From positions 1,302,001 through 1,366,000 of the forward strand of contig JACKCI010000001.1 in the NCBI GenBank assembly GCA_020634155.1: 64,000 nucleotides of DNA, in the 5' to 3' direction. The notes beneath the pieces were generated by a model. It saw nothing but the letters and a program-made list of their open reading frames with translations. It searched no databases and was not told the DNA's origin. The position numbers were made by a program, and so were the translations under genes. Below are positions 34,317 to 45,800 of the stretch, piece by piece (within the stretch, counting starts at the first letter, position 1; every line of letters starts with the position of its first letter). Source of the stretch: Anaerolineales bacterium. GTDB lineage: Bacteria; Chloroflexota; Anaerolineae; Aggregatilineales; J027.

Positions 34317-34887
34317 TAATGCTGATGATTTGTTCACCGTCACCGACCTAAAGCAATACCAGTATTGCCCGCGTATCTTTTATTATCACGCCTGTTTGCC
34401 AGCTATTCGTCCCACTACTTTCAAAATGGAAATGGGCATTCAAGTTCACCAAGTCGAGCCGAAACGGGCGGTTCGCCGTACCCCCGGCGACGAATCTATT
34501 TTGGAGCGGTGGTTTGATGTGCCAGTTCAATCCAACACACTGGGATTAAGCGGGCAAATTGATGAAGTTATCCAAACACCTATGGGATGGTTCCCCATCG
34601 ATTACAAACTTGCCAAGAAAGTTGGTACTCACTTCAAACTTCAAGTTGCCGCTTACGCGATGTTATTGGAGGAGCAAATCCAACAGCCCGTCAAGAAGGC
34701 GATGATTTATCTCATCCCCCTGCGCCGTACAGAGCAGATTTCGATTACACCCAAGTTACGCCAAGAAGTACAAAATGCCGTAGCCACGATGCAGCGTATT
34801 GCTGAACGAGAAACGATGCCCCCTCTCACCGAATGGCAACAGCGCTGCTTTGACTGTGAGTTTCGTCGATTCTGCAATGATGTGTGA
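34309..34887 (+). CDS. cas4: Cas4 nuclease
   Basis: 192 residues. N-terminal Cys of the Fe-S cluster in DLKQYQYCPRIFYYH, RecB-type nuclease motif WFPIDYKLAKKV (with LSGQIDEV before it and KLQVAAYAMLLEE, a QxxxY motif, after it), and the C-terminal cluster CFDCEFRRFC. Cas4 trims prespacers and helps choose the PAM. Last gene of the adaptation operon; a terminator and then the array leader follow. Confidence 0.95.
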   Translation: MLDNADDLFTVTDLKQYQYCPRIFYYHACLPAIRPTTFKMEMGIQVHQVEPKRAVRRTPGDESILERWFDVPVQSNTLGLSGQIDEVIQTPMGWFPIDYKLAKKVGTHFKLQVAAYAMLLEEQIQQPVKKAMIYLIPLRRTEQISITPKLRQEVQNAVATMQRIAERETMPPLTEWQQRCFDCEFRRFCNDV

Positions 34888-34929
34888 CTCAACTCCAGCC
34901 ACTTTTGGCGCAGTAACCGAGTTGAGAAC

Positions 34930-34955
34930 AAGGGGACTTTGTTCCCCTTATTTTT
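34930..34955 (+). terminator. Terminator between cas4 and the CRISPR leader
   Basis: AAGGGGA pairs with TCCCCTT around CTTTGT and is followed by ATTTTT. It separates the adaptation operon from array transcription. Confidence 0.75.
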
Positions 34956-35015
34956 ATCCAAGTGAGGAAATATTGACGCTCCAGAATGTCTCTATTTTCG
35001 ATTTGCTGGCAAAAT

Positions 35016-35045
35016 TTGGCATAAATGACCTTTTGCTTGTAGAAT
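35016..35045 (+). promoter_or_regulatory. Likely CRISPR leader promoter
   Basis: TTGGCA, 18-bp spacer, TAGAAT, ending 9 bp before the first repeat, in an AT-rich leader (34956-35054). Direction matches the array, with the newest spacers at this end. Confidence 0.6.
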
Positions 35046-35054
35046 TTATCTGGG

Positions 35055-38000
35055 GTTGAAGGCTTGATTGACCCGTTGAGGGTACTGAAATATTCAACCA
35101 GTTAGCCGACATTGACCACGTACAGCGGTTGAAGGCTTGATTGACCCGTTGAGGGTACTGAAATAAAAGAAAAAGCAGAGGATGGTTGGCTCCGTATGGG
35201 TTGAAGGCTTGATTGACCCGTTGAGGGTACTGAAATGCCATTGAGGAGCATTAGGACAGCTAGTAGTAGTAGTTGAAGGCTTGATTGACCCGTTGAGGGT
35301 ACTGAAATCATCGTTCCGCGCGTTGTTGTCATACAGTCAATTGGTTGAAGGCTTGATTGACCCGTTGAGGGTACTGAAATGCCGAAAAAATGAAGGGCGC
35401 ACGAAGACGACGCGCGTTGAAGGCTTGATTGACCCGTTGAGGGTACTGAAATAAGATATTCAACATTCACATTATCCAACCACGTATACGTTGAAGGCTT
35501 GATTGACCCGTTGAGGGTACTGAAATCGGTGAAGCCTTTTGGCAAAAACGGTTTTTAATCAGTTGAAGGCTTGATTGACCCGTTGAGGGTACTGAAATGT
35601 GAGGACTGGCAAATAATCGGGCGGGACGACACCGTTGAAGGCTTGATTGACCCGTTGAGGGTACTGAAATAATGGCGTCCACATCCTGCTGGGTGTACTG
35701 AGCAGGTTGAAGGCTTGATTGACCCGTTGAGGGTACTGAAATTTATTATGGCCCGACTTACGCCGCACCAATTCAAGGTTGAAGGCTTGATTGACCCGTT
35801 GAGGGTACTGAAATCGCGTATAACCACCTTGTAGAAAGGTTGAATAGCCGTTGAAGGCTTGATTGACCCGTTGAGGGTACTGAAATCGCAACAAAAAAAA
35901 GACCCCCGTCGCTCTGATGGGGGTTGAAGGCTTGATTGACCCGTTGAGGGTACTGAAATTTTGCGCCAACAATATAGGCTACCGCAACGATAACGTTGAA
36001 GGCTTGATTGACCCGTTGAGGGTACTGAAATAGCGAATTGTGTGTACACGTATCCGACCACCCAAGGTTGAAGGCTTGATTGACCCGTTGAGGGTACTGA
36101 AATTGCCTCGCGTGGTTCGCTGGTTGCGGGTGCTGCTTTGTTGAAGGCTTGATTGACCCGTTGAGGGTACTGAAATCACCCCTAGCCCATCCCCACACGT
36201 GGAGAGGGGTGGTTGAAGGCTTGATTGACCCGTTGAGGGTACTGAAATATACTCAATCGAACCTCACTTAACTTTACATTGAGTTGAAGGCTTGATTGAC
36301 CCGTTGAGGGTACTGAAATTTGTCAACGCCGACAAGGGCATTGGTGGTTTCGCCGTTGAAGGCTTGATTGACCCGTTGAGGGTACTGAAATTCATGAATC
36401 GGTTGGCGGGTTCCGTCTCATTATCTGTTGAAGGCTTGATTGACCCGTTGAGGGTACTGAAATTTGTCAGCCTGTGTGGATTACCAGCGGCCCGTATGGT
36501 TGAAGGCTTGATTGACCCGTTGAGGGTACTGAAATATGCAAGGGCATTAAAGGTGGCCTCAAGGTCGATTTGTTGAAGGCTTGATTGACCCGTTGAGGGT
36601 ACTGAAATAACAGGATGTCCCATTGGGCGACGGTGAGGTTTAAGTTGAAGGCTTGATTGACCCGTTGAGGGTACTGAAATTGATGAATTTTATATTCCTA
36701 GCGAATGGCGTTTAGTTGAAGGCTTGATTGACCCGTTGAGGGTACTGAAATAGCCAAAGAGAACTGCGATTCTTGCAAGCGTTACAGTTGAAGGCTTGAT
36801 TGACCCGTTGAGGGTACTGAAATACGTCGCCCTCGCTTGATGACCTTATCAATATCGTGACGTTGAAGGCTTGATTGACCCGTTGAGGGTACTGAAATAT
36901 CGGCCTAGCGGGTCATTTATACAGGCGTTGCCGGTTGAAGGCTTGATTGACCCGTTGAGGGTACTGAAATATAACTCGCCGCCTCCTTTGCGGCCTTTGC
37001 TCAAGGTTGAAGGCTTGATTGACCCGTTGAGGGTACTGAAATGATAGGGGAGGCGAGGCCGTAAACACCACAGACTGTTGAAGGCTTGATTGACCCGTTG
37101 AGGGTACTGAAATCCCGCTTGGAAAATACCTACAAACGCGCCCGGCAAGTTGAAGGCTTGATTGACCCGTTGAGGGTACTGAAATGCAATTTATCACGCG
37201 GGTTTGGTGATGAACTCGGCGTTGAAGGCTTGATTGACCCGTTGAGGGTACTGAAATTCGGTCAACTGTTCGCAGAGCAGGAGGCTTAACAGTTGAAGGC
37301 TTGATTGACCCGTTGAGGGTACTGAAATTAATGGGTTAATCTTAATTACAGAAAAAGCAATCGGTTGAAGGCTTGATTGACCCGTTGAGGGTACTGAAAT
37401 TGCACCATGACAATAGGTTTCATGGCGCTATTGGCAGTTGAAGGCTTGATTGACCCGTTGAGGGTACTGAAATAACGCTTGCCAACGCTAAATGACCTTG
37501 CGGCTGTGTTGAAGGCTTGATTGACCCGTTGAGGGTACTGAAATACCGCTACACCCAAACCAACGTGTGAGGTTGAATGGTTGAAGGCTTGATTGACCCG
37601 TTGAGGGTACTGAAATATTGGGTGGGGAATATGCGAGAGGGCAAGGTGTTAGTTGAAGGCTTGATTGACCCGTTGAGGGTACTGAAATATGAGGGGGAGT
37701 TTCATAAGACGGGCTTCACGCGGGTTGAAGGCTTGATTGACCCGTTGAGGGTACTGAAATTCGCGTTGTCTTGAGAGTAGCACAGCGTTAAACATGTTGA
37801 AGGCTTGATTGACCCGTTGAGGGTACTGAAATTGCAAATCGCTCCCCGCCGCGCTCATGCCGTCACGGTTGAAGGCTTGATTGACCCGTTGAGGGTACTG
37901 AAATACACGTGGAGAGGGGGATAAGACGGGGGGAGATGGGTTGAAGGCTTGATTGACCCGTTGAGGGTACTGAAATCGCCATGCTGCAATATGGCAAGTG

Positions 38001-41000
38001 GGCGTGGCGATGTTGAAGGCTTGATTGACCCGTTGAGGGTACTGAAATTGATGGAACGCATCTAGGGTCGCAACTGGTAGCAGTGGTTGAAGGCTTGATT
38101 GACCCGTTGAGGGTACTGAAATGTCCGGTTATCGCCTTAGTAGATTACAAAATGCTAGGTTGAAGGCTTGATTGACCCGTTGAGGGTACTGAAATTCAAC
38201 AGCGCCTAGCAACCGTTCAAGCCGACGCTTGGTTGAAGGCTTGATTGACCCGTTGAGGGTACTGAAATCACTGATGGAAACGGTAGTAGTACATGCGGTT
38301 ATAAGTTGAAGGCTTGATTGACCCGTTGAGGGTACTGAAATTCTTGAAACAGTGTAGCCCACGCAAGGCGGGCCTCGGTTGAAGGCTTGATTGACCCGTT
38401 GAGGGTACTGAAATAACAGGTCAACAACCAGCACCACCAACCGACGCAAGTTGAAGGCTTGATTGACCCGTTGAGGGTACTGAAATTACGTTTGCCATGC
38501 TCCTAGATGATGTTGCCGAGGGTTGAAGGCTTGATTGACCCGTTGAGGGTACTGAAATGTTAGTTCTTGCTCTTTATTAGCCGCCTCAATAATGTTGAAG
38601 GCTTGATTGACCCGTTGAGGGTACTGAAATTTTTGGGTGCTAAAAGATGGTAAGCGCTCGATTATGTTGAAGGCTTGATTGACCCGTTGAGGGTACTGAA
38701 ATCTATACCTTCGATAGTAACGCCACTGCAGCAGCGCGTTGAAGGCTTGATTGACCCGTTGAGGGTACTGAAATTGCACTGCCGTAGGGTAGTACACAGT
38801 ATCCAGATTGTTGAAGGCTTGATTGACCCGTTGAGGGTACTGAAATAGACATGACCATAGGCTATGAGCCTGTCATAATTCAGTTGAAGGCTTGATTGAC
38901 CCGTTGAGGGTACTGAAATACTTCAGTTAAGTCGTTGTCGTTATTGCTGACAGTTGAAGGCTTGATTGACCCGTTGAGGGTACTGAAATGCCGTCGCAAT
39001 GGTTAGGCGCGTGCTGAAGAAATCGTTGAAGGCTTGATTGACCCGTTGAGGGTACTGAAATTCGCAAATGCGAGGGTCATTGACCGTTCCGTCGTTGTTG
39101 AAGGCTTGATTGACCCGTTGAGGGTACTGAAATAATACACCCGGCTATGAGGCGGGGTTCTGGGCGGGGTTGAAGGCTTGATTGACCCGTTGAGGGTACT
39201 GAAATACTGTTCACAGATGACCGGGAACAGGGCATAGTCGGGTTGAAGGCTTGATTGACCCGTTGAGGGTACTGAAATTTTGCAGAGGGATTCACCAAAC
39301 AGCAACGGCGGGGGTTGAAGGCTTGATTGACCCGTTGAGGGTACTGAAATCACGCGCTAGGGCGGGGGGAGATAATCAAAAGTGGGGTTGAAGGCTTGAT
39401 TGACCCGTTGAGGGTACTGAAATATTGACATTGTGGTATGAGTCGGGAAATGCGTTTAGTTGAAGGCTTGATTGACCCGTTGAGGGTACTGAAATAGAAC
39501 CCCGCCGACAGCGCTATCAGCACTGAGGATGTTGAAGGCTCGATTGACCCGTTGAGGGTACTGAAATAACAATCTGCACTTGGTTGCTGGTCTTCGCCAG
39601 CTGTTGAAGGCTCGATTGACCCGTTGAGGGTACTGAAATTATAATTGACACCTGTCTCGCTCATGCTGGTCAACTGTTGAAGGCTCGATTGACCCGTTGA
39701 GGGTACTGAAATGCAACGCCATTGCCACTCCCCGTCCAAGGCGTGCCGTTGAAGGCTCGATTGACCCGTTGAGGGTACTGAAATCCCCTCCCCAAGTCGA
39801 TACTACACTAGCTACGCCAGGTTGAAGGCTCGATTGACCCGTTGAGGGTACTGAAATAGCAGATTCGGGTACCGTTGTTCATCTACCAGCGCGTTGAAGG
39901 CTCGATTGACCCGTTGAGGGTACTGAAATATTACGCGGAAAGAGAGGCGGCTGATGAGGCCGTCTGTTGAAGGCTCGATTGACCCGTTGAGGGTACTGAA
40001 ATACGTCATGGGCAGACCCTCATCGGGCCGTTCATCGTTGAAGGCTCGATTGACCCGTTGAGGGTACTGAAATGCGTTTTTGCGGTTGATGCCGGGGGCC
40101 AATAGCATGTTGAAGGCTCGATTGACCCGTTGAGGGTACTGAAATGTGTTCAGTGACCCCCATCTTACCGCACGCCCGCCGTTGAAGGCTCGATTGACCC
40201 GTTGAGGGTACTGAAATATGACATCGTTGAAAGGATTATCTGACCAAAATGGGTTGAAGGCTCGATTGACCCGTTGAGGGTACTGAAATAAAGGCAAGCA
40301 TGAACAACCACCCCCGCCCACCACGTTGAAGGCTCGATTGACCCGTTGAGGGTACTGAAATAAAGCAATAATCATGTTCTATATTCAGTTGTTGACGGTT
40401 GAAGGCTCGATTGACCCGTTGAGGGTACTGAAATTCGCAGGTAGGGCAGCAAGTCCTGAGCAAATATGCGTTGAAGGCTCGATTGACCCGTTGAGGGTAC
40501 TGAAATAATTACATGCGGGCCATTGTACGCGACGCTGACGGTTGAAGGCTCGATTGACCCGTTGAGGGTACTGAAATAGCGCGGCCCGTGTCGCTTCCCG
40601 CGTAGGCATAAAGTTGAAGGCTCGATTGACCCGTTGAGGGTACTGAAATCTCGGATGGTTGCGGCTCGTTGCCATTATCACCCGGTTGAAGGCTCGATTG
40701 ACCCGTTGAGGGTACTGAAATAATACAAAGCCTTGGTTGAGGCGCTGCGGGGTTAAGTTGAAGGCTCGATTGACCCGTTGAGGGTACTGAAATATGAACT
40801 TTGAGCAGATATTAGAGGCGTGGCGCTTGTTGAAGGCTCGATTGACCCGTTGAGGGTACTGAAATTTGTCAAATAAGCCCCTTGCAAGTTAGCCTCTTGC
40901 GTTGAAGGCTCGATTGACCCGTTGAGGGTACTGAAATATTTCCTCAGCGGTCATGCCCGTTTGCGCTTGTAGGTTGAAGGCTCGATTGACCCGTTGAGGG

Positions 41001-41196
41001 TACTGAAATATTGAAATACTTGGTCATCAGTCCCGACTATCCATGTTGAAGGCTCGATTGACCCGTTGAGGGTACTGAAATAACACATAGGCTATGCTTT
41101 GGTCAATTCCGTTTTGGGTTGAAGGCTCGATTGACCCGTTGAGGGTACTGAAATCATAATGAGCGCGTGGTGCGGTTCAAAAATGCCAATGTTGAA
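35055..41196 (+). CRISPR. CRISPR array, about 85 repeats of 37 bp
   Basis: By hand count 85 complete 37-bp repeats start at 35055, 35128, 35200 and so on to 41118, with spacers of about 33-38 bp. The repeat begins GTTGAAGGCT and ends GGGTACTGAAAT. Repeats 1-62 carry T at position 11 (GGCTTGATTG); repeats 63-85 (from 39531) carry C (GGCTCGATTG). After the last full repeat (41118-41154) comes one more 36-bp spacer and then a repeat cut after GTTGAA at 41191. Leader and cas genes lie on the left, so the array is read left to right. Few other repeat changes were noticed, so the locus looks active and well maintained. Confidence 0.98.
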
Positions 41197-42119
41197 ATTG
41201 TTCTGTGCTACTTTCCAGCTATTTACATCAGACAATAAGACAAGCGTCTGCTACCGCGCAACAAGGCCTCAATCTCCGACTGATTCAGACCATGATTTAC
41301 TACTATTTCAATGTTTATAAAGCGTGAGAGAATATGAAAGGGATTGGAGTCGCATCCTCAGCAGCAAGCCATCTATTGGCTGCAAAAGGATCAATTCACA
41401 AAACTTAGCCTTCTTGGCGAGGGCGTCGCGGCTTTTTGGTATTCTTTCCCTTATTAATCGCCCAAACAAAGCTGACCAGACCTACATTAAGGATGGTCAA
41501 CCCCATTGGCAACCAATGGTTAATATCAAAAAGTGGCACACACACGGTCATGCGGCTCCTTTCTGCTACTTGATAATGCTAGACCCGTTACGACCTAGTG
41601 CGAGGAGGCGCTCCATCCCAATTTTTTAGTATTGATGAGATGTGCTGTTTTCGCAAATCTTTCGGGTGTCGATTGACCACCATACTGGCTCAAGGTGGCG
41701 GAGAGTGCGCCTTAACTCCACCTATCCTACTGATTCACAAAGACGGCAATGCAGTTCAACATCGCCGTCTGCATGTTCACCAAGTTTGTGTCTCGATGGT
41801 CAAATGGTTGGACAAGCGCAATACAATATTTGCCATTACCTACTCTTGAATGACGGCGTGAGTTAACTCGTTCAACGTCACCTCCAACGCCAAGGAGCGC
41901 AGGCGCGTCATCTAAGTGAAATCGGCTTTGGCATCAGGGGCCTCGGCATTCAGCAAATAGGTCGCTTTAGCTTGACCTGTATGAGTTGTTTATGGTCTAA
42001 GTCATTGTTACTCAAAAAAGCTGGGGGGTAGATTGAAAATCCTCAAATTATGATCTACTGAGTATAATTCTCATAGCAACACTGAATGGACATGGGCTGA
42101 CCAATAAGAGAATTAGAAA
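41197..42119. other. Gap between array and DGR module
   Basis: About 920 bp. Apart from the small minus-strand gene at 41405-41551 I see only short open frames in several phases (41600-41950), with the look of decayed coding sequence. The last 150 bp are AT-rich and may hold the promoter of the gene at 42120. Confidence 0.4.
41405..41551 (-). CDS. 48-residue single-span membrane protein
   Basis: ATG 41551 to TAA 41405. AAAGGAG lies 4 nt before the start, a strong ribosome site. Layout: short polar start, hydrophobic segment WLPMGLTILNVGLVSFVWAI, then a basic tail KGKNTKKPRRPRQEG, which favours an Nout-Cin single span. Small hydrophobic proteins with basic tails occur as membrane-active toxins or accessory subunits. 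It sits just after the CRISPR array, transcribed towards it. Real-gene status rests on the ribosome site and the topology. Confidence 0.5.
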   Translation of the reverse strand: MTVCVPLFDINHWLPMGLTILNVGLVSFVWAINKGKNTKKPRRPRQEG

Positions 42120-42854
42120 ATGGGTGAACATACTGAGTCGTGGTTTGAAGAAAAACTGGTTGTTGATGACGCCACCCTTGCCAACATTGAAAAGTCACTA
42201 GCATCTACCCCTATTGCAAAAACAATTACCGATACCCAGCGGCTTGTCCGGGGAATTGTGCGTGTTGATCGACCGCGCTGGCGCAAACTTTCCCCCGACG
42301 GGCACCAGTTCTTGACCGCTGGTACTGCCGCTGATTATTATCTGGTGCGCTTAGGCTTCCAATTTGATTTTCCACCAGAAGCCGAAGTCTATAACCCGCG
42401 TTTCGTCTTTGCACGGTGTGAAGCAGCAATTTGGCCCGAACATGACACCCAGCCAGCACCCGTCATTTACGACCTCTATCCCCAAAACCTGACAGATGGC
42501 AACAAGCCAATGCAAGTGTCGCTCAAATTTGCGCCTAAGATTACCGTTGCGCCCACCATAGAGGTAGCCGGGCCGGAAGCTGGGGTAGCATGGGAGCAAG
42601 GCATTGTCGAACCTTCGTGTACTGGATTTCCGGGTGAACATGAACAACGCCCTTATTGGACACTCCGCCCCAAAAGCAAGTCGTTGATCGGGTTGCGTCA
42701 TTTTTGGATGGTGATTGAAGCACCGCAAACTTGCACAGGTATTCGGCTAAAGGTGCAGGCGCGGGCCGACATAGAGTCGAAGTTATTTGGACTTATCTCG
42801 ATGAAGCCAAGTGAGCCGGAATGGGCATCACGGCGTAGTATTGTGATTTCTTGA
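42120..42854 (+). CDS. Unknown protein co-transcribed with DGR target 1
   Basis: 244 residues. ATG 42120; the stop lies 15 bp before the 1301-residue target. No signal or membrane segments. N-terminal helix FEEKLVVDDATLANIEKSLA, then strands such as FLTAGTAADYYLVRLGFQFD and VYNPRFVFARCEAAIWPEHD; later ISLKFAP-like and FWMVIEAPQTCTGIRLKVQA segments suggest a beta-sandwich. I recognise no catalytic motif. In the mirror-image arm, target 2 is preceded by a caspase, so this gene occupies the equivalent place and may be an effector, sensor or regulator for target 1. That is positional inference only. Confidence 0.6.
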   Translation: MGEHTESWFEEKLVVDDATLANIEKSLASTPIAKTITDTQRLVRGIVRVDRPRWRKLSPDGHQFLTAGTAADYYLVRLGFQFDFPPEAEVYNPRFVFARCEAAIWPEHDTQPAPVIYDLYPQNLTDGNKPMQVSLKFAPKITVAPTIEVAGPEAGVAWEQGIVEPSCTGFPGEHEQRPYWTLRPKSKSLIGLRHFWMVIEAPQTCTGIRLKVQARADIESKLFGLISMKPSEPEWASRRSIVIS

Positions 42855-42869
42855 GAGGACAAACGATTT

Positions 42870-45800
42870 ATGCCCGAAGATAAGGTGAAGATTCCGCCAG
42901 ATGTGCGGACGAGTATTGACGACCCAGAACGGTTAGCCGCCATACTCAAGCTCTCCACGCGGCTAAACCAGATTCATATGCAGCGTGCGATTCATGAGGG
43001 CAAATCCGGTGCGGGTGTTTATTTAGTGCAGCTTTACTTTGCCCGTACCCAAGATCGAGAACGTGGACTTGAGGGCTATGCCTATCTCAAGGTGGATACG
43101 GCTGACATAATCAAGACTGAGCTAGGCAAACATGAATCCGTTCGTCGGGGTGCTATGGAGCCATTCGTACCCGAAATTATCGAGGACTTGCACGAGCCAC
43201 CCAATGGGAGACCGCCTCAAGCCGCCTTGTTCTACGCACCAGCGGGCAAGACGACCAAATCCGCCAATTCTTTCGCACAATTGGTGAAAAATGGCGAGGT
43301 AAGCAACAGCGATGTGCAAAGCATTGTTCAGACATTGAGCAGCGCACTCACGGGTTGGAATCCGCCGGACACCTGCTACAAAGAGCGCATACCCATGACA
43401 GCACGGGAATGGTTCCTACACCTGCTCAACTGCGGTAGCGATTCGGGTATGCGCCTAAGCGATATTCAGCGCTTAGATGTCTGCCCCACTATCGACAAGC
43501 CCCTGATGCGCTTTCGAGAGTTGGGATGGGAGCTACCCAACCCGCGAGCCTATGCGCTAAACACTGACTTGTGGCGGTCGGCAACGCTACATGGCCCAAC
43601 GGGCAACATTCATGGCGATTTACATGGCGGCAATATCATCTGTCGTACCGATAGCGTTGGCTCCTTGCAACTCATCGACTTTGCACGCCACCAGCGCGAC
43701 AAAGCGATTTTCTATGACTTGGCCTATTTGGAACTCGACACCATTTTGCATGTGATGCGCGGTGCAGATTGGGATGAATGGCGGCAATTGTTGGAACACC
43801 TCGCCCCACCTGTCAGCCATGATAGGCCCGTGCCAGCGACCGTGCTGCTCGAAAAAGAGCCGCCCAAGGTGCTGGCTGATCGGGCATGGCACTTCGTTCA
43901 GCCTGTGCGCGAGGTCGCACAGACCTACCTTAATGCCTGTACCACCCCTGATCTCAAGACCGAATTTGCCCAGCAATGGTGGCTCGCCGCCGCCGCAGTG
44001 GGCTTGGTATTCGCACAACGCAGCAGCTTCGCCAATCACCCCGAACAAATGCAGGCCTATCTCTATGCGGCAGTCTGCCTTGAGCGGGCCTTGACTGCCT
44101 GTCAGATTGACCTCCCTATTCAGACCGACCCTGCCCCATGTTCATTAAACGCTACCGCCAGCACATCAGCCCCTACCGTTAAACTACACCCCCTCATCAC
44201 CGATTATGGACGTGATTTAGCCGCAGCCCTGCAAGAGTATGGCGATTTTTATGTAGACATGAGTGGTGAACAAAGCCCCACTATCCTCAATCCGGAAACG
44301 CCCACCTCGAGACGCTTTGACCATATCCCACGCCCACACGCCCACCGCATCAAGGTCACAGCAGGGTTGGAAATGAAAGATAACCCCAGCGAAGGGGCCG
44401 CCAGCAGCAAGCCGATTGCCAATGTGCGCGATGCCTTGCGCCAAGCAGGACGGATTGTGCTGTTGGGAGAGCCGGGCAGCGGCAAGACCACCACCCTCAA
44501 TCGTTTGGCCTTGGATTATGCCCACAGTCTAGAGACCAACCCCAACGGCTTGATTCCCGTGGTGGTGCCATTAAGCAACTATCGGGGGAGCAGCATCGAG
44601 GACTTCCATGCCTATGTGCAGCAGTGCCTCGCAACGCCCAACTTGGCTGCTATCATTGACCGCAGCCGCCTGCTGGTGCTGTGCGACGCGCTCAACGAGA
44701 TGCCGCGCCAAGACCCCCGCACCCTCACCTCATTGCAGCAAGCCCTGCCCGCCTACCCCCATGTGATGGTCTCCTGCCGTGAAAAAGACTTTAACAACAA
44801 CGACCTAGACGGCGCAGGCCGCCTCGAAGTGGTGGACATTAAGCCCCTGACCCCACCCCAGATGAAAGCCATCATCGACCAATACCTCTATCGTGATGCT
44901 ACCGATGGCGAATGGCACGGGTTAGCACCCGCAACCGCCCACGACTTATGGGAACATGAGTTGCTCGGAAACGACCTGTTGTTGGCAGCATGGACTGAAA
45001 TGGCTGACAACGATGCAGCAGCGGCTTTTTGGCGCAACGAAGACCCGCCCGAACCCCTGTTACGCGACAAGGATAGATACGGTGGCAATTGGTGGCGAGA
45101 TTTGGACAAGCGCGACGAGATGCGGCGGGCGATGCTTGGCGACAAGAAGGGCTTGATGCTGCTGTGTCGCAACCCCTATATGCTCAGTACCTTGGTGATT
45201 GGCCTATATGTGGAGACCGGGCGCATCCCCAACAATCGCGGCGCGTTGTTTAACGATTTTGTGGATGCCTTGATTACCCGCGAGATTGAAAACGCGCAGA
45301 AGCGCCAAGAGCCTTGGCCGCCCCAAACCGACCAGCGCCTTATCGCAGCCCTTAGCAACCTTGCCGAGGCCATGCAACTGAAGCGTAACGTGACCAGCTT
45401 GCCCAAAACCGAGGCCATGCCGTTCTTGGGCGATGCGTTGTGGCCCCTAGCTGTGCAGTGCAGCATTCTACAAGACCTCAGCGATCGGGTGCGCTTCAGC
45501 CACCAACTGCTCCAAGAGTATTTCGCCAGCCGCAAGATGGGCGAAGACATGGACAATGCGGTTCCAGCCACCAAGTATTGGGCGGCTGACCGTTGGTGGG
45601 AACGGGTGGGGGCCGAGCAAACCGCGCTAATTTTGGCGGGGGTGCGGGCGGCAGGCGACCGTCAAGGCTTGGTCGAGGTCGTCCAATGGATCGCCACAGC
45701 CCAGCCCGAATTGGCCCTCGATTGTGTCATCGAAGTCGATGGCGAACCGCCCACCCTTGACCTTGGGTTGCTGGACATCCTAGCAGCAGCAGCCCGCGCC

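Noticed and set aside
34954..40681. Many open reading frames across the CRISPR array with repeated FSTLNGSIKPST, SVPSTGQSSLQ or VEGLIDPLRVLK segments
   Set aside because: They are translations of the CRISPR repeat in different frames, which happens to lack stop codons; there are no start signals and the spacers are unrelated.
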